DNA of 64,000 bases from an uncultured Saprospirales bacterium (lineage in GTDB: Bacteria > Bacteroidota > Bacteroidia > Chitinophagales > Saprospiraceae). The notes under the pieces are model-generated. The model did not search any database. It was given only the letters and a program-made list of their open reading frames with translations, and was not told the DNA's origin. The DNA lies in the NCBI GenBank assembly GCA_937864265.1, contig CALMIR010000070.1, forward strand, positions 1 to 64,000, read 5' to 3'. Of the stretch, positions 17,514 through 26,557 are shown piece after piece. Each line of letters opens with the position of its first letter. The first letter of the stretch is position 1. A program made the position numbers and the translations under genes.

Positions 17514-20500
17514 ATACAATCCTTCCGTCAACATTCTTCGAGATAAGGATGGTGAAATAAATTACCTTCCAACACCAAACGCGGCTAGGGTTGCTGGGCT
17601 TATTTCGGAAAATCACAAAAATGGTATCCGAGCATTCAATATTATTGGTTCATATGGGACAGGCAAATCCGCTTTCCTTTGGGCACTGAATCGTACATTG
17701 CAGGGAAAACAGCATTTCTTTGACGTTGGAGGATTAGAAGCGTGCAAAGTTGAAGTTCTTACATTTGTGGGAGAGTTCCGTTCTGTTAGCGAGTTTTTTT
17801 TTCATCAGTTTTCAGTTGAAAATACAGCCCCATCATCAGAACAAGTTTTTGCTGAAATCTATCATCGGTATCACCAATTGGGCAAAAAAGAGGGTCTGCT
17901 TGTTCTCTTGATAGATGAGTTTGGGAAATTTCTCGAATATGCAGCCAAGCACAACCCAGAGAAGGAGCTGTATTTTTTACAGCAACTTGCTGAGTTCGTT
18001 AACGACCCTGTTCACAATATTTTACTTCTAACAACGCTACACCAAAATTTTGATACATATTCTTTTTCCTTAAATGAAGCGCAAAGGCAAGAATGGTTAA
18101 AGGTTAAAGGCAGGTTTAGAGAAGTTACTTTTAATGAGCCTGTTGAACAGTTGCTTTTGTTGGCGGGTGAAAGGCTGAGTCAAATGGCTGAGTATCAGCC
18201 AAACGAAGAAAATGTAGCCACAATTGCTGAATTATATGTGCAGTCAAAGGCTTTTGCGCTGAATGCAGGCTTTGCGTCAAACCTAGCGTTAAAGCTATTT
18301 CCATTGGATTTGTTTTCCGCTTCCGTAGCAGCGTTGGCCATGCAGCGATATGGACAAAATGAAAGGTCCCTCTTTTCCTTTTTGGAAGACACCAATTATA
18401 CAGGCATTCATCGGCGATATGATGAAGACCGTAATCCATTTTTTAGCCTTGCCGATCTTTTTGACTATCTGATTTTCAATTATTATAATTACATAAACTC
18501 AAAATACAACCCAGATTTTTCAGCATGGTCGGGAATAAAAAACGCCTTAGAACGAATCGAAAACGAGATAGAAAACCCCAATTTTGTATCTAACTGCCAT
18601 AAACTGATTAAAACAGTTGGCCTCTTGAATATTTTTTCATTCAGGGGCGGTAACCTAGGTGCCGAATTTTTGACAAAATACCTTGTGAATTGTTTGGGCA
18701 TAAAGGAGGCATCTTCAGTTTTGGAAGCTTTAGTTGAAAGGAAAATTCTCCTTTATCGGAATTACGAGAAGCGATTTGTCATTTCCGAAGGAACGGATGT
18801 GGACATTCAATCGGAATTATTAAAAGCGGGAGATCAAGTTGGAGATATTGGAGATGTGGTCAATCTCCTCAAAAAGTATTTTATTTTTCCGGAGGTATTT
18901 GCAAAACAACATTACTATCAAACCGGAACGCCCCGGATTTTTGAATTTGTGATTTCACAGCAACCTGAGTCCAATCTCCACACCACAGATGACACCGATG
19001 GCTTTGTCAATCTGATTTTTAATGAAAGATTGACCGTTGAAAAGGTTAAAGAAGTTTCCAAAACCCAACCCAACAAGGCCGTCATTTATGGATATTATAA
19101 AAATGCCGCTGCCATACGGGATTTACTTCGGGAAATAGAAAAGACCAGAAAAACCAAGGAGAATGTGCCAAAAGAAGACCGGGTAGCCCAACGGGAGCTT
19201 GATTTTATCAAACAGCACCAAGAATCGCTGCTCAATCACTATATCCTGAGTAATCTTCACAATAAGACAGAAGAAGTTGTCTGGATTTTTAATGGCGAAG
19301 TTCAGCGGATCCGATCAAAGCGAGAATTTAATACTTGTCTTTCAGCAATCTGCAAAGCCGTCTATTCCAACGCACCCCATTACAGGAGTGAATTGGTCAA
19401 CCGAAGTAAACTTTCTTCTCAAATCCATACCGCCAAGAGGGCTTATTTGAAGCACTTGGTGAATTATTGGACTGATGAAAACTTAGGATTTGATAGGGAC
19501 AAATTTCCCCCTGAGAAGACGATATACTTGACACTTCTTCGTGAAAACAGCTTAGTCTATGATCCATCGAATCCGCTTGCGCCGATAACTTTAGCGGAAG
19601 GCTCATCTTTCCACCCGTTATGGCAGTTTGGTGAAACCTTTTTGGAGAATGCCAAGAAACATCGTTACCCGCTTTCAGAGTTTTCCGATGCGCTTACAAA
19701 GCCTCCTTTCAAATTGAAGCAGGGCTTAATCGATTTCTGGCTACCGACCTTCCTTTATTTAAAAAAGGATGAATTTGCCTTGTTTGGGGAGGGGATTTAC
19801 ATTCCCGAACTAAGCGAAGCAACCCTAGAGCTCATAGCAAAGCGTCCGCAAGACTTTACTGTCAAAACTTTTGATATGGAAGGGGTCAGGTTGGAAATCT
19901 TCAATCGCTACCGCAACTTCTTGAACCAAGGAACGAAGGAACAGGTTAATAACCAAACCTTCATCGAGACTATAAGGCCATTCCTTACTTTTTATAAAAG
20001 CCTACCCGAATATGCAAAACGCACCAATCGCTTGCAAAAAGAAAGTCTTGCTGTGAGAGAAGCTATCGCTACGGCGACGGATCCAGAAAAAACCTTTTTT
20101 GAGAGTCTCCCAAATGCTTTGGGCGTTTCATTGCAACATTTGAAAAAAACGCCACAAGCATTGTCGGATTATATTGAACGGCTACAAGATGCTATACGGG
20201 AAATCCGCTCCTGCCACGCTGAGTTGGTCAACCGATTTGAGTCGTTTATCACTTCAGAGGTTTTATATGAGCCGCTAGATTTTGAAGCATATAAAAACAA
20301 ACTTCGCAGCCGCTTTGCAAAAGTGAAGCAACACTTGCTGCTGCCACACCAGAAAACGTTACTCATGCGCCTCGCCTCCGAATTGGACGACCGGAATGCT
20401 TGGCTTTCTTCTATAGCGCAGGCAGTTGTCGGTAGAACACTCGAAAACCTTCGGGATGAGGACGAGCCGCTGCTATTCGAGAAATTTAAGGACACCATTT

Positions 20501-20739
20501 TGGAATTGGACACGCTGACCCAAATCGCCGCAACGGACTTGGATGAAACAAAAGAAGAAGCCTTTGGCTTAGAAATCACTACCTTTGAGCTGGTAGAGAA
20601 AAAAATACTTCGTTATCCCAAAAAGAAAAAAGGCGAAATCAACCGCTTAGAGGAGGCCATTAAGACTCAGTTGGGCAACGACAAAACTCTAAACATTGCA
20701 GCATTAGCTAATCTTTTAAAGAATTTGCTGAAAAAATAG
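17503..20739 (+). CDS. sspC: Large P-loop ATPase, SspC-type phosphorothioation component
   Basis: This 1078-aa protein has a Walker A motif at residues 49-56 (GSYGTGKS) and a Walker B at about 132-139 (LLVLLIDE), so it is an AAA-type ATPase. The C-terminal two thirds are long, helical and charged, with no domain I can name. It sits between DUF4007 and PAPS-reductase-fold genes, the place of sspC; its size also recalls BREX BrxC-like ATPases, but no other BREX gene is present. The start overlaps the preceding gene by 11 nt, and the stop is 4 nt before the next start, so translation is probably coupled. Confidence 0.72.
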   Translation: MPTKYNPSVNILRDKDGEINYLPTPNAARVAGLISENHKNGIRAFNIIGSYGTGKSAFLWALNRTLQGKQHFFDVGGLEACKVEVLTFVGEFRSVSEFFFHQFSVENTAPSSEQVFAEIYHRYHQLGKKEGLLVLLIDEFGKFLEYAAKHNPEKELYFLQQLAEFVNDPVHNILLLTTLHQNFDTYSFSLNEAQRQEWLKVKGRFREVTFNEPVEQLLLLAGERLSQMAEYQPNEENVATIAELYVQSKAFALNAGFASNLALKLFPLDLFSASVAALAMQRYGQNERSLFSFLEDTNYTGIHRRYDEDRNPFFSLADLFDYLIFNYYNYINSKYNPDFSAWSGIKNALERIENEIENPNFVSNCHKLIKTVGLLNIFSFRGGNLGAEFLTKYLVNCLGIKEASSVLEALVERKILLYRNYEKRFVISEGTDVDIQSELLKAGDQVGDIGDVVNLLKKYFIFPEVFAKQHYYQTGTPRIFEFVISQQPESNLHTTDDTDGFVNLIFNERLTVEKVKEVSKTQPNKAVIYGYYKNAAAIRDLLREIEKTRKTKENVPKEDRVAQRELDFIKQHQESLLNHYILSNLHNKTEEVVWIFNGEVQRIRSKREFNTCLSAICKAVYSNAPHYRSELVNRSKLSSQIHTAKRAYLKHLVNYWTDENLGFDRDKFPPEKTIYLTLLRENSLVYDPSNPLAPITLAEGSSFHPLWQFGETFLENAKKHRYPLSEFSDALTKPPFKLKQGLIDFWLPTFLYLKKDEFALFGEGIYIPELSEATLELIAKRPQDFTVKTFDMEGVRLEIFNRYRNFLNQGTKEQVNNQTFIETIRPFLTFYKSLPEYAKRTNRLQKESLAVREAIATATDPEKTFFESLPNALGVSLQHLKKTPQALSDYIERLQDAIREIRSCHAELVNRFESFITSEVLYEPLDFEAYKNKLRSRFAKVKQHLLLPHQKTLLMRLASELDDRNAWLSSIAQAVVGRTLENLRDEDEPLLFEKFKDTILELDTLTQIAATDLDETKEEAFGLEITTFELVEKKILRYPKKKKGEINRLEEAIKTQLGNDKTLNIAALANLLKNLLKK

Positions 20740-20743
20740 CTAC

Positions 20744-21841
20744 ATGAAAGTACGTCACGTTTTAGGAATATCCGGGGGCAAAGACAGCGCAGCCTTGGCG
20801 ATTTATATGAAAACCAAGTACCCTGATTTAGATATTGACTACTATACTTGTGATACAGGGAAGGAGTTGGATGAGACTTACCAACTCATTGAAAATTTAG
20901 AAGGTTTTTTGGGGAAGAAAATCACTAAGCTTAAGGCTGTTGAAAATAGCCACCTTGACCCATTTGATTATTTCGTGAAATTTAAAGGCTACTTTTTACC
21001 TTCTTCATTAGTTAGGTGGTGTACGAAGTCTCTGAAATTGGAACCTTTTGAGCGCCATATAGGTAATGATCCAACTGTCTCCTATGTAGGAATTAGAGGA
21101 GATGAAGAAAGGGAGGGGTATATTTCCACGAAATCCAACATTCAATCTATCTTTCCATTTCGCAAGAATATCTGGAGCGATGAAGTTATAAAAAAAGCAT
21201 TAGTTAATTCAAATGTCGAAAGAATGCTTGACCTGTTTTCAAGTATAGATTTGGAAAATCGAAGTGCCAGATTTTTGGAATTGCTTGGGCAACCTATCAA
21301 AATTGATTTCCCTATGCATCAAAAGCATAGTCTTTTATTAGATTTAAACGTCCGTGACTTTAATAGATTGGTATTTGCGTTTTTAAAAGATACGGACTAC
21401 CCACTTTCTTTGGAGAATCAATTTCCATTAGTTGAAGACGACAGTAACTTAGTCAGGGATGACATATTTAGGCTGCTTGAAGAAAGCGGCGTAGGGATTC
21501 CTGATTACTACAAAAAGATGCCATTTGAAGTAAACGGTGAAAAAGGGGAGTATAGTCGTAGCCGCTCAGGATGTTATTTCTGCTTTTTTCAACAACGAAT
21601 CGAATGGGTTTGGCTTTATGAACAGCACCCTGATTTATTCTTCCAGGCTATGGAATACGAAAAAGACGGTTATACATGGGGACAGAACGAGAGCCTTGCA
21701 GAATTAATAAAGCCGGAAAGAATTGAGCAGATTAAAATGGAGTTCATACAGAAAACCAAAGGGATTAAAAAACAGTCACCATTTTTATTGGACATTCTGG
21801 ACGAAGTAGAAGAGGTAGGTTGTGCTGCATGTTTCTTATAA
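20744..21841 (+). CDS. sspD: PAPS-reductase-fold sulfur-transfer enzyme, SspD/DndC type
   Basis: The 365-aa protein begins with a PP-loop (SGGKDSAA, residues 10-17), which binds and splits ATP to activate the DNA phosphate. Four cysteines, C277/C280 (GCYFC) and C360/C363 (CAAC, at the extreme C-terminus), could hold an Fe-S cluster as in DndC. A conserved RWCTKSLK stretch (about residues 89-96) fits the family. Together with the ATPase and DUF4007 genes it makes the SspBCD set that places single-stranded phosphorothioate in DNA. The sulfur donor, a cysteine desulfurase (SspA), is not nearby and may be a housekeeping IscS/SufS. Confidence 0.8.
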   Translation: MKVRHVLGISGGKDSAALAIYMKTKYPDLDIDYYTCDTGKELDETYQLIENLEGFLGKKITKLKAVENSHLDPFDYFVKFKGYFLPSSLVRWCTKSLKLEPFERHIGNDPTVSYVGIRGDEEREGYISTKSNIQSIFPFRKNIWSDEVIKKALVNSNVERMLDLFSSIDLENRSARFLELLGQPIKIDFPMHQKHSLLLDLNVRDFNRLVFAFLKDTDYPLSLENQFPLVEDDSNLVRDDIFRLLEESGVGIPDYYKKMPFEVNGEKGEYSRSRSGCYFCFFQQRIEWVWLYEQHPDLFFQAMEYEKDGYTWGQNESLAELIKPERIEQIKMEFIQKTKGIKKQSPFLLDILDEVEEVGCAACFL

Positions 21842-21855
21842 ACTCATCAACCGTC

Positions 21856-24162
21856 ATGGTAGAAACAAGAGAAGAACTTATCCGGCAGCGGGAGGCGCTT
21901 GACAAGCAGTTAGCCGAACTGGATAAGGACAAAGTTCGGTTTTCGGTTGACGCTGGCATTATTGATCGGCTTGGGCGTGAATTGATGGCAAAGCAGGAAA
22001 CTGCTGTTTCGGAACTTGTAAAAAACGCCTATGACGCTGATGCCAATGAAGTTATTCTTCAATTTGTAAATACTGATGCCGTAGGAGGAACATTGATAAT
22101 TGAAGACGATGGTCATGGCATGGATTTGGAAGCACTCCGCAAGGGGTTCATGCGCCTTTCCTCGACAGATAAAGTACACAATCCTGTATCACCTAAGTAC
22201 GGGCGAAAGAGGGCGGGTAGGAAGGGCATTGGAAGATTCGCTACCCAGAGGCTTGGCAGCAGACTCACTATCATCACCCAAACCGAAGAATCTGAAACGG
22301 CTCTGAAAGTCATAATTGAATGGGACGATTACCAAATTGACCGAGACATCAATCTGGTTGCTAACCTGGTTGAAGAAATACCTAAACAGAATATGCAGGG
22401 AACAACCCTAATCATTGATAACCTTCGAGAAAATTGGACAACAGCCGAAATTCAAAGGGTATTTCGCTACGTTTCGGACTTATTGCAACCCTCTTACCTC
22501 TCTGACCGCTTGAAAAAAAGCGAGGTGGTTTTTGCGTCTCAAGAAGATAATTCATTTTCAGTCAATTGTCAAAGGAAAATCAACGAAGAGGTCGAAACGA
22601 TTTCTGATATTGACAAGTCCTTTTTTGAAAAAGCGCTTGCCGTGTTCGAGGGATTTGTTGATATGTCAGGAGAAGGGTTTTGCTCGGTTACCAGCAAAAG
22701 TCTTGGTATTGACTCATTGAACAACTTAATCTCAATAAGTGCAGGGAAAAGTCGAGATAAGGTAGAGTTGTACAATCTGATTAAGGATGTCCACTTTAAA
22801 GCCTACTACTTTATTTACAATAGACCTGATTATTACGAAGGGCAAGGCATAGGGATTAGTTCAATCGAGTTGAAGCGGGTAAACGATTTTGCCCAAACGT
22901 CGAGCGGGGTAAGGCTTTACCGCAATGGGTTTAGGGTTCCTCCCTTCGGAGATGTTGGCGACGACTGGTTGGATATTGATGAAAGGGTGTCAATGCAATC
23001 TCATGCAAGACGGATTCCCATGACTAACAAAAACCTTTTTGGCTTTGTCGAAATCACTGATGAAAAAGGGCATCTGTTTGAAGAAACCTCAAGTCGTGAA
23101 GGGTTGATAAAAAATGAAGCCTTTGGTGAATTGGTTGACTTTCTAATTAAAGCATTTGACGCTTGCCGAGCACGAGTTGAGTCATCCATCGGCTTCACAG
23201 AAAAGAAGAAAAAAAGGGAGAAAAGGCAAAAGGCGAAAAGAGACCAAATAGAGCAGCTTAAAGGCATCAAAGATTTTATTGATTCAACTGAGGACGGACA
23301 GTCGAATACAACGGATGGGGAAGAGAAAGGAGAAAGATTTAGCCGAGAAGAAGCAAAGGCAGCTTTAGAAGAATTAGAGATTGTCCTTGACGAGCAAATG
23401 GACGAGATTGCCATGTTGCGGGTTTTGGCAGGAATGGGGCTTTCTATTGGGGAGTTTGTACACGAAATCAGGCAGTTTAGCCCTGCATTTGAAGGAGACC
23501 TACTGACTATGCTCGCTGCATACGCCGCGAACGATGAAATGAAGCAAGGATTAACTAGGCTTTCTCGCAACTTTGAGCAGTTTCAGTCTTATGCAGCTTA
23601 CTTTGATGAAACTATCCGCAACAACGCCAAAAGAGAACTACGCCCAATTGAGATTCGAGATGTTGTGCGAGGCTTTGAAGATATTATCAGGCGGAATGCA
23701 CTAAAAAACAATATTAAGATAGAATCTAATTTCATCGGGTACGATCTTTATACATGCCCTATGCACGCTTCAGAATGGAGTTCAATATTATTCAATTTCT
23801 ACTCCAACTCCAAAAAAGCTATCATCAAAGCGGATGTCTCTGGTAAGATTTTGATTGTAGGCTCAGAAGATGAGGATAAAATCGTGCTTGAGTTTTCAGA
23901 TAACGGCATAGGGATTCCGCCAGAAAATAGTGAAAGGGTTTTTGATGCCTTTTTTACGACTTCTACGCCAGCAGGAAGAGGGGTTTCACAAAATGAAGAA
24001 TTGCTCGGTTCTGGACTTGGTTTGAAAATTATTTCAGACATTATAGAATCTTACGGAGGTGAAATTTTTGTTTCAAAACCTCCAGAAGGCTACAAGACTT
24101 GTATCAGAATTGAGCTACCCGAAGCGACCGAGGAACAAATCGAAAAAGAACAATATGTCTAA
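21856..24162 (+). CDS. Dual-GHKL ATPase: Hsp90/MORC-like N-terminus with histidine-kinase-like C-terminus
   Basis: I chose ATG 21856 (768 aa), 14 nt after the sspD stop; ATG 21829 is possible. The first ~180 residues are a Hsp90/MORC-type GHKL ATPase: N-box SELVKNAYDADA (N57), DDGHGM (about 84-89) and lid GRKGIGRFA (about 121-129). A charged coiled coil lies near 450-480. The C-terminal part is kinase-like: EFVHEIRQ with possible phospho-acceptor H536, N-box N651 (FYSNSKKA), DNGIG at 682-686, FDAFFTTS and GSGLGL. No membrane segments are seen, so it is cytoplasmic. It overlaps the receiver-domain gene by 8 nt, which supports a phosphorelay pair. Whether H536 is phosphorylated or the second ATPase works only as a switch is unknown. 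Confidence 0.82.
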   Translation: MVETREELIRQREALDKQLAELDKDKVRFSVDAGIIDRLGRELMAKQETAVSELVKNAYDADANEVILQFVNTDAVGGTLIIEDDGHGMDLEALRKGFMRLSSTDKVHNPVSPKYGRKRAGRKGIGRFATQRLGSRLTIITQTEESETALKVIIEWDDYQIDRDINLVANLVEEIPKQNMQGTTLIIDNLRENWTTAEIQRVFRYVSDLLQPSYLSDRLKKSEVVFASQEDNSFSVNCQRKINEEVETISDIDKSFFEKALAVFEGFVDMSGEGFCSVTSKSLGIDSLNNLISISAGKSRDKVELYNLIKDVHFKAYYFIYNRPDYYEGQGIGISSIELKRVNDFAQTSSGVRLYRNGFRVPPFGDVGDDWLDIDERVSMQSHARRIPMTNKNLFGFVEITDEKGHLFEETSSREGLIKNEAFGELVDFLIKAFDACRARVESSIGFTEKKKKREKRQKAKRDQIEQLKGIKDFIDSTEDGQSNTTDGEEKGERFSREEAKAALEELEIVLDEQMDEIAMLRVLAGMGLSIGEFVHEIRQFSPAFEGDLLTMLAAYAANDEMKQGLTRLSRNFEQFQSYAAYFDETIRNNAKRELRPIEIRDVVRGFEDIIRRNALKNNIKIESNFIGYDLYTCPMHASEWSSILFNFYSNSKKAIIKADVSGKILIVGSEDEDKIVLEFSDNGIGIPPENSERVFDAFFTTSTPAGRGVSQNEELLGSGLGLKIISDIIESYGGEIFVSKPPEGYKTCIRIELPEATEEQIEKEQYV

Positions 24163-25282
24163 CAGGTTTCTATACATTGACGATGCAGCACCTGATATCA
24201 GAAATGCCACAGCAAGTGGCTTGAGCAGTTCGGGATTTCTAATTGTGACTGCCGAAGAGCCTTTGGCTTGGGATACCAGAACAAGTCGCATATTGGGCAA
24301 CATTGCCCAGATCGAGGGAGTAATCCTTGATTGGCGCTTGACAGAAGAAACAAATAGGACTGGAGTGGGTGTTGGAGGAACAGTTGTAAAATACAGTGCA
24401 GAAGCACTGGCTCAACACTTGCGTTTCTTGGCTACTGAGGGAGAGATAAAAGATATTCCTATTGTCCTCTGCTCTGCGAACCAAGGTTTTAAGGAGTATT
24501 ACAGGCGAGACTCAACCGGACATAATTTGTTTGATGAAGTATTTGAAAAAAACGATTTTGCAGAACATCACGAAATTGTAGTAAGACAATTGAACTGTTT
24601 AGCAGAGGCGTACAAAATACTTCAGACAGAACAAGAGCTTTCCTTGGAATCCATTTTTGCAAATCCAACAAACATTGAGATAGATGTTCGACTTGCTGGT
24701 AATATTTCAACCTTTCTTGGCAACATGGTGCCGCACGAACTCATCGGATTCCTACAAAAAGAAATCATCAAAAAACCAGGAATCCTAATTAATGAGGACA
24801 TTTTAGCAGCAAGACTTGGTATTGACAAAGATGCTTCTGATGAGTGGAACACCCTTCTTGAAACTGTAATTAACCCGAATTTGAAATACGAAGGTTTACT
24901 ATCAGACGGTTGGACTCGGTGGTGGGCTGATGGGCTAATTCAGTGGTGGAAAAGAGACATTCACCCTACTCACCCTCAATTGAGAGCTGCAAAGCAGAGG
25001 GTAAAACTAATCAAAGAGAAGACAGGGGTACAAGGTTTAGTTCCTGCTGAAAAACTCAAATTTTGTGCTGAAAGCGAGTTTTGGACGGTTTGTGTAGCAA
25101 CAAAAAAACCCCTCGCAACTTCTGAGGGGTTGCGTGTACAGGTGACTAACGAACAACCTTGGCAAGATGAACAGTATGTTTCCCTGTTCGCCATTTTGGA
25201 GAGAATCAACCACGACTCCTATAAACTGAATCCTATTGAAAAGGAACGCCTTGCTAACCTCAAAAGAATGCTGAAAGCCTAA
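24155..25282 (+). CDS. Receiver-domain protein with a long C-terminal domain of unknown family
   Basis: The start is ATG 24155, overlapping the previous stop by 8 nt; the frame is open further back but would overlap by over 100 nt. The 375-aa protein has a receiver-like N-terminus with all key positions: D9/D10, acceptor D59 (GVILDW), S108 (VLCSAN) and K132 (FEKND), with an insert of about 15 residues after D59. The remaining ~235 residues match no output domain I know; no HTH or LytTR is visible. It is the natural target of the kinase-like protein upstream. The final codon overlaps the next start (TAATG). A minus-strand terminator-like hairpin lies inside this gene at 25102-25131. Confidence 0.75.
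   Translation: MSNRFLYIDDAAPDIRNATASGLSSSGFLIVTAEEPLAWDTRTSRILGNIAQIEGVILDWRLTEETNRTGVGVGGTVVKYSAEALAQHLRFLATEGEIKDIPIVLCSANQGFKEYYRRDSTGHNLFDEVFEKNDFAEHHEIVVRQLNCLAEAYKILQTEQELSLESIFANPTNIEIDVRLAGNISTFLGNMVPHELIGFLQKEIIKKPGILINEDILAARLGIDKDASDEWNTLLETVINPNLKYEGLLSDGWTRWWADGLIQWWKRDIHPTHPQLRAAKQRVKLIKEKTGVQGLVPAEKLKFCAESEFWTVCVATKKPLATSEGLRVQVTNEQPWQDEQYVSLFAILERINHDSYKLNPIEKERLANLKRMLKA
25102..25131 (-). terminator. Minus-strand intrinsic terminator inside the receiver gene
   Basis: Read on the minus strand, 25131-25124 (AACCCCTC) pairs with 25114-25107 (GAGGGGTT) in a perfect 8-bp stem with a 9-nt loop, followed by a run of seven T (25108-25102). It is within the coding sequence of the + strand receiver gene. 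No terminator is seen for the convergent minus-strand operon before this point, so this is probably its end. Confidence 0.6.
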
Positions 25283-26076
25283 TGGGTAAGAAAACAACCT
25301 TTGCCGATGTAAAAGGAGACCTTGTCACCCTACAACGCCTGTTGAGTAAATACTTTGCAGAAAACATCCTTAATGTTCAAGGTATAGAAAAAGCAATTAC
25401 TCAGTTGACCCAAACCAGAAATGGGAAATTATGCTTTGAGGATGCAAAACTCGAGTTCATTAACTTGAACCTTGGGAAGGATATTCGCCCTATTTTGGAC
25501 TCTGAACAATATAACACAACCGTACTTGAGCTTAGGTTTACCAAATTGGAGTGGTTTTCTTATCCCTCACAACCAATTAATGACCCTATTAATAATTTTG
25601 AATTGCAGTTGATTTTGAAAATTAAAGATACTGAGAAGTTATTAGCAAAAAGTGCTTGGCACTTTGAAAAGCATCCAGACAAAAAAGATGATGGCACTCC
25701 AGAGGCAACACCCGAGTTTCATCACCCTCTCTACCATCTTCATTTTGGTGGTTATGAATTGACTGATGATGAAGATATTGAATATGGCAACATTATGGTT
25801 ATAGAAGCCCCTCGCATCATGCACCCACCATTGGACATGGTACTTGCTATTGATTTTGTGCTGAATAACTTTTATTCTTGCCAGTCCTTTATGGGCTTGA
25901 TAAGTGAACCGGACTACATTAGAATTGTAAGAAATGCCAGAGAAAGATTTTGGAAGCCTTTTGCTTTCGGTTTTGCATCAAACTTCACTACGAATCACAA
26001 CTTCCGTTCGGAGAGTCAAGTTTCCGTTGTTTCTACCTATGCCAAAAATCTTATCACCTATTCTGAAACCCATTAA
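25282..26076 (+). CDS. Uncharacterised 264-aa protein, last gene of the + strand operon
   Basis: I do not recognise the family. The start codon shares its A with the preceding stop (TAATG), so translation is coupled to the receiver gene. The sequence looks like a mixed alpha/beta soluble protein; a conserved-looking stretch, IMVIEAPRIMHPPLDMVLAIDFVLNNFY, runs near residues 172-199. An acidic, His-rich loop (PEFHHPLYHLHFGGYELTDDEDIEYG) precedes it. No signal peptide or membrane segment is present. By position it could be the effector or partner of the receiver protein. Its stop codon overlaps that of the convergent gene. Confidence 0.7.
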   Translation: MGKKTTFADVKGDLVTLQRLLSKYFAENILNVQGIEKAITQLTQTRNGKLCFEDAKLEFINLNLGKDIRPILDSEQYNTTVLELRFTKLEWFSYPSQPINDPINNFELQLILKIKDTEKLLAKSAWHFEKHPDKKDDGTPEATPEFHHPLYHLHFGGYELTDDEDIEYGNIMVIEAPRIMHPPLDMVLAIDFVLNNFYSCQSFMGLISEPDYIRIVRNARERFWKPFAFGFASNFTTNHNFRSESQVSVVSTYAKNLITYSETH

Positions 26077-26552
26077 TCATCTTCCAGTAAAGTCAAGAAA
26101 CAAAACTCATCATCAAAGAATGACGGTTCTTGTTTTAATCTGGTTTGAATGAGATCAAACCCGCCGTTGGCATATTCCTCTAAAAGTTTACTAAGCCCCG
26201 TCAATTCTGCTTCAACTTTCTTTTCCTCCATTTCTTCCAACTCATTCAAGTCAAGGTTGGATTTAGCCAAAAGCGCCATCAGGATGAAATTTGATATTTC
26301 AGTGGGTTGCCAACTACTAATCTTAATAAATTCCTGAGTGTCCATTCCTTCTACTGGAAGACGGTAATCTTTCCGCAAGCCTAATAAGGCAGCGTACATA
26401 AACAGTTCGTAAACATTTGAAAAGTATTTACCGCTCTCATACTTGCCTTCTTCGTCTCGCCCGCCGACATAAGCAAAGCTATTGACTACCGATTCCCGAT
26501 AAGCCTTTGGGTATTCTGGGCGCTTGTCGCCAAATCGTTTGATAAATTCCAT
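26073..26552 (-). CDS. 159-aa protein resembling phosphorothioation-associated protein 4
   Basis: This small acidic protein is last in the minus-strand operon, 5 nt after the DndD-like gene. The segment VYELFMYAALLGLRKDYRLPV (about residues 48-68) resembles small proteins of the dnd-associated type 4 group (TIGR04062-like), as far as I recall; I could not check this. The C-terminal half is acidic (ELEEMEEKKVEAEL) and helical. The stop codon TAA uses bases 26075-26073, which overlap the + strand stop at 26074-26076. It does not look like DndE. Confidence 0.55.
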   Translation of the reverse strand: MEFIKRFGDKRPEYPKAYRESVVNSFAYVGGRDEEGKYESGKYFSNVYELFMYAALLGLRKDYRLPVEGMDTQEFIKISSWQPTEISNFILMALLAKSNLDLNELEEMEEKKVEAELTGLSKLLEEYANGGFDLIQTRLKQEPSFFDDEFCFLTLLEDD

Positions 26553-26557
26553 TTTGC

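Noticed and set aside
24059..24154. Upstream extension of the receiver gene
   Set aside because: It overlaps the HATPase codons of the preceding gene by over 100 nt; ATG 24155 gives a normal receiver start and an 8-nt overlap.
21856..26076. Detocs system
   Set aside because: The trio has kinase-like and receiver-like genes, but the kinase lacks the expected sensor and the third gene is not a nucleoside phosphorylase.
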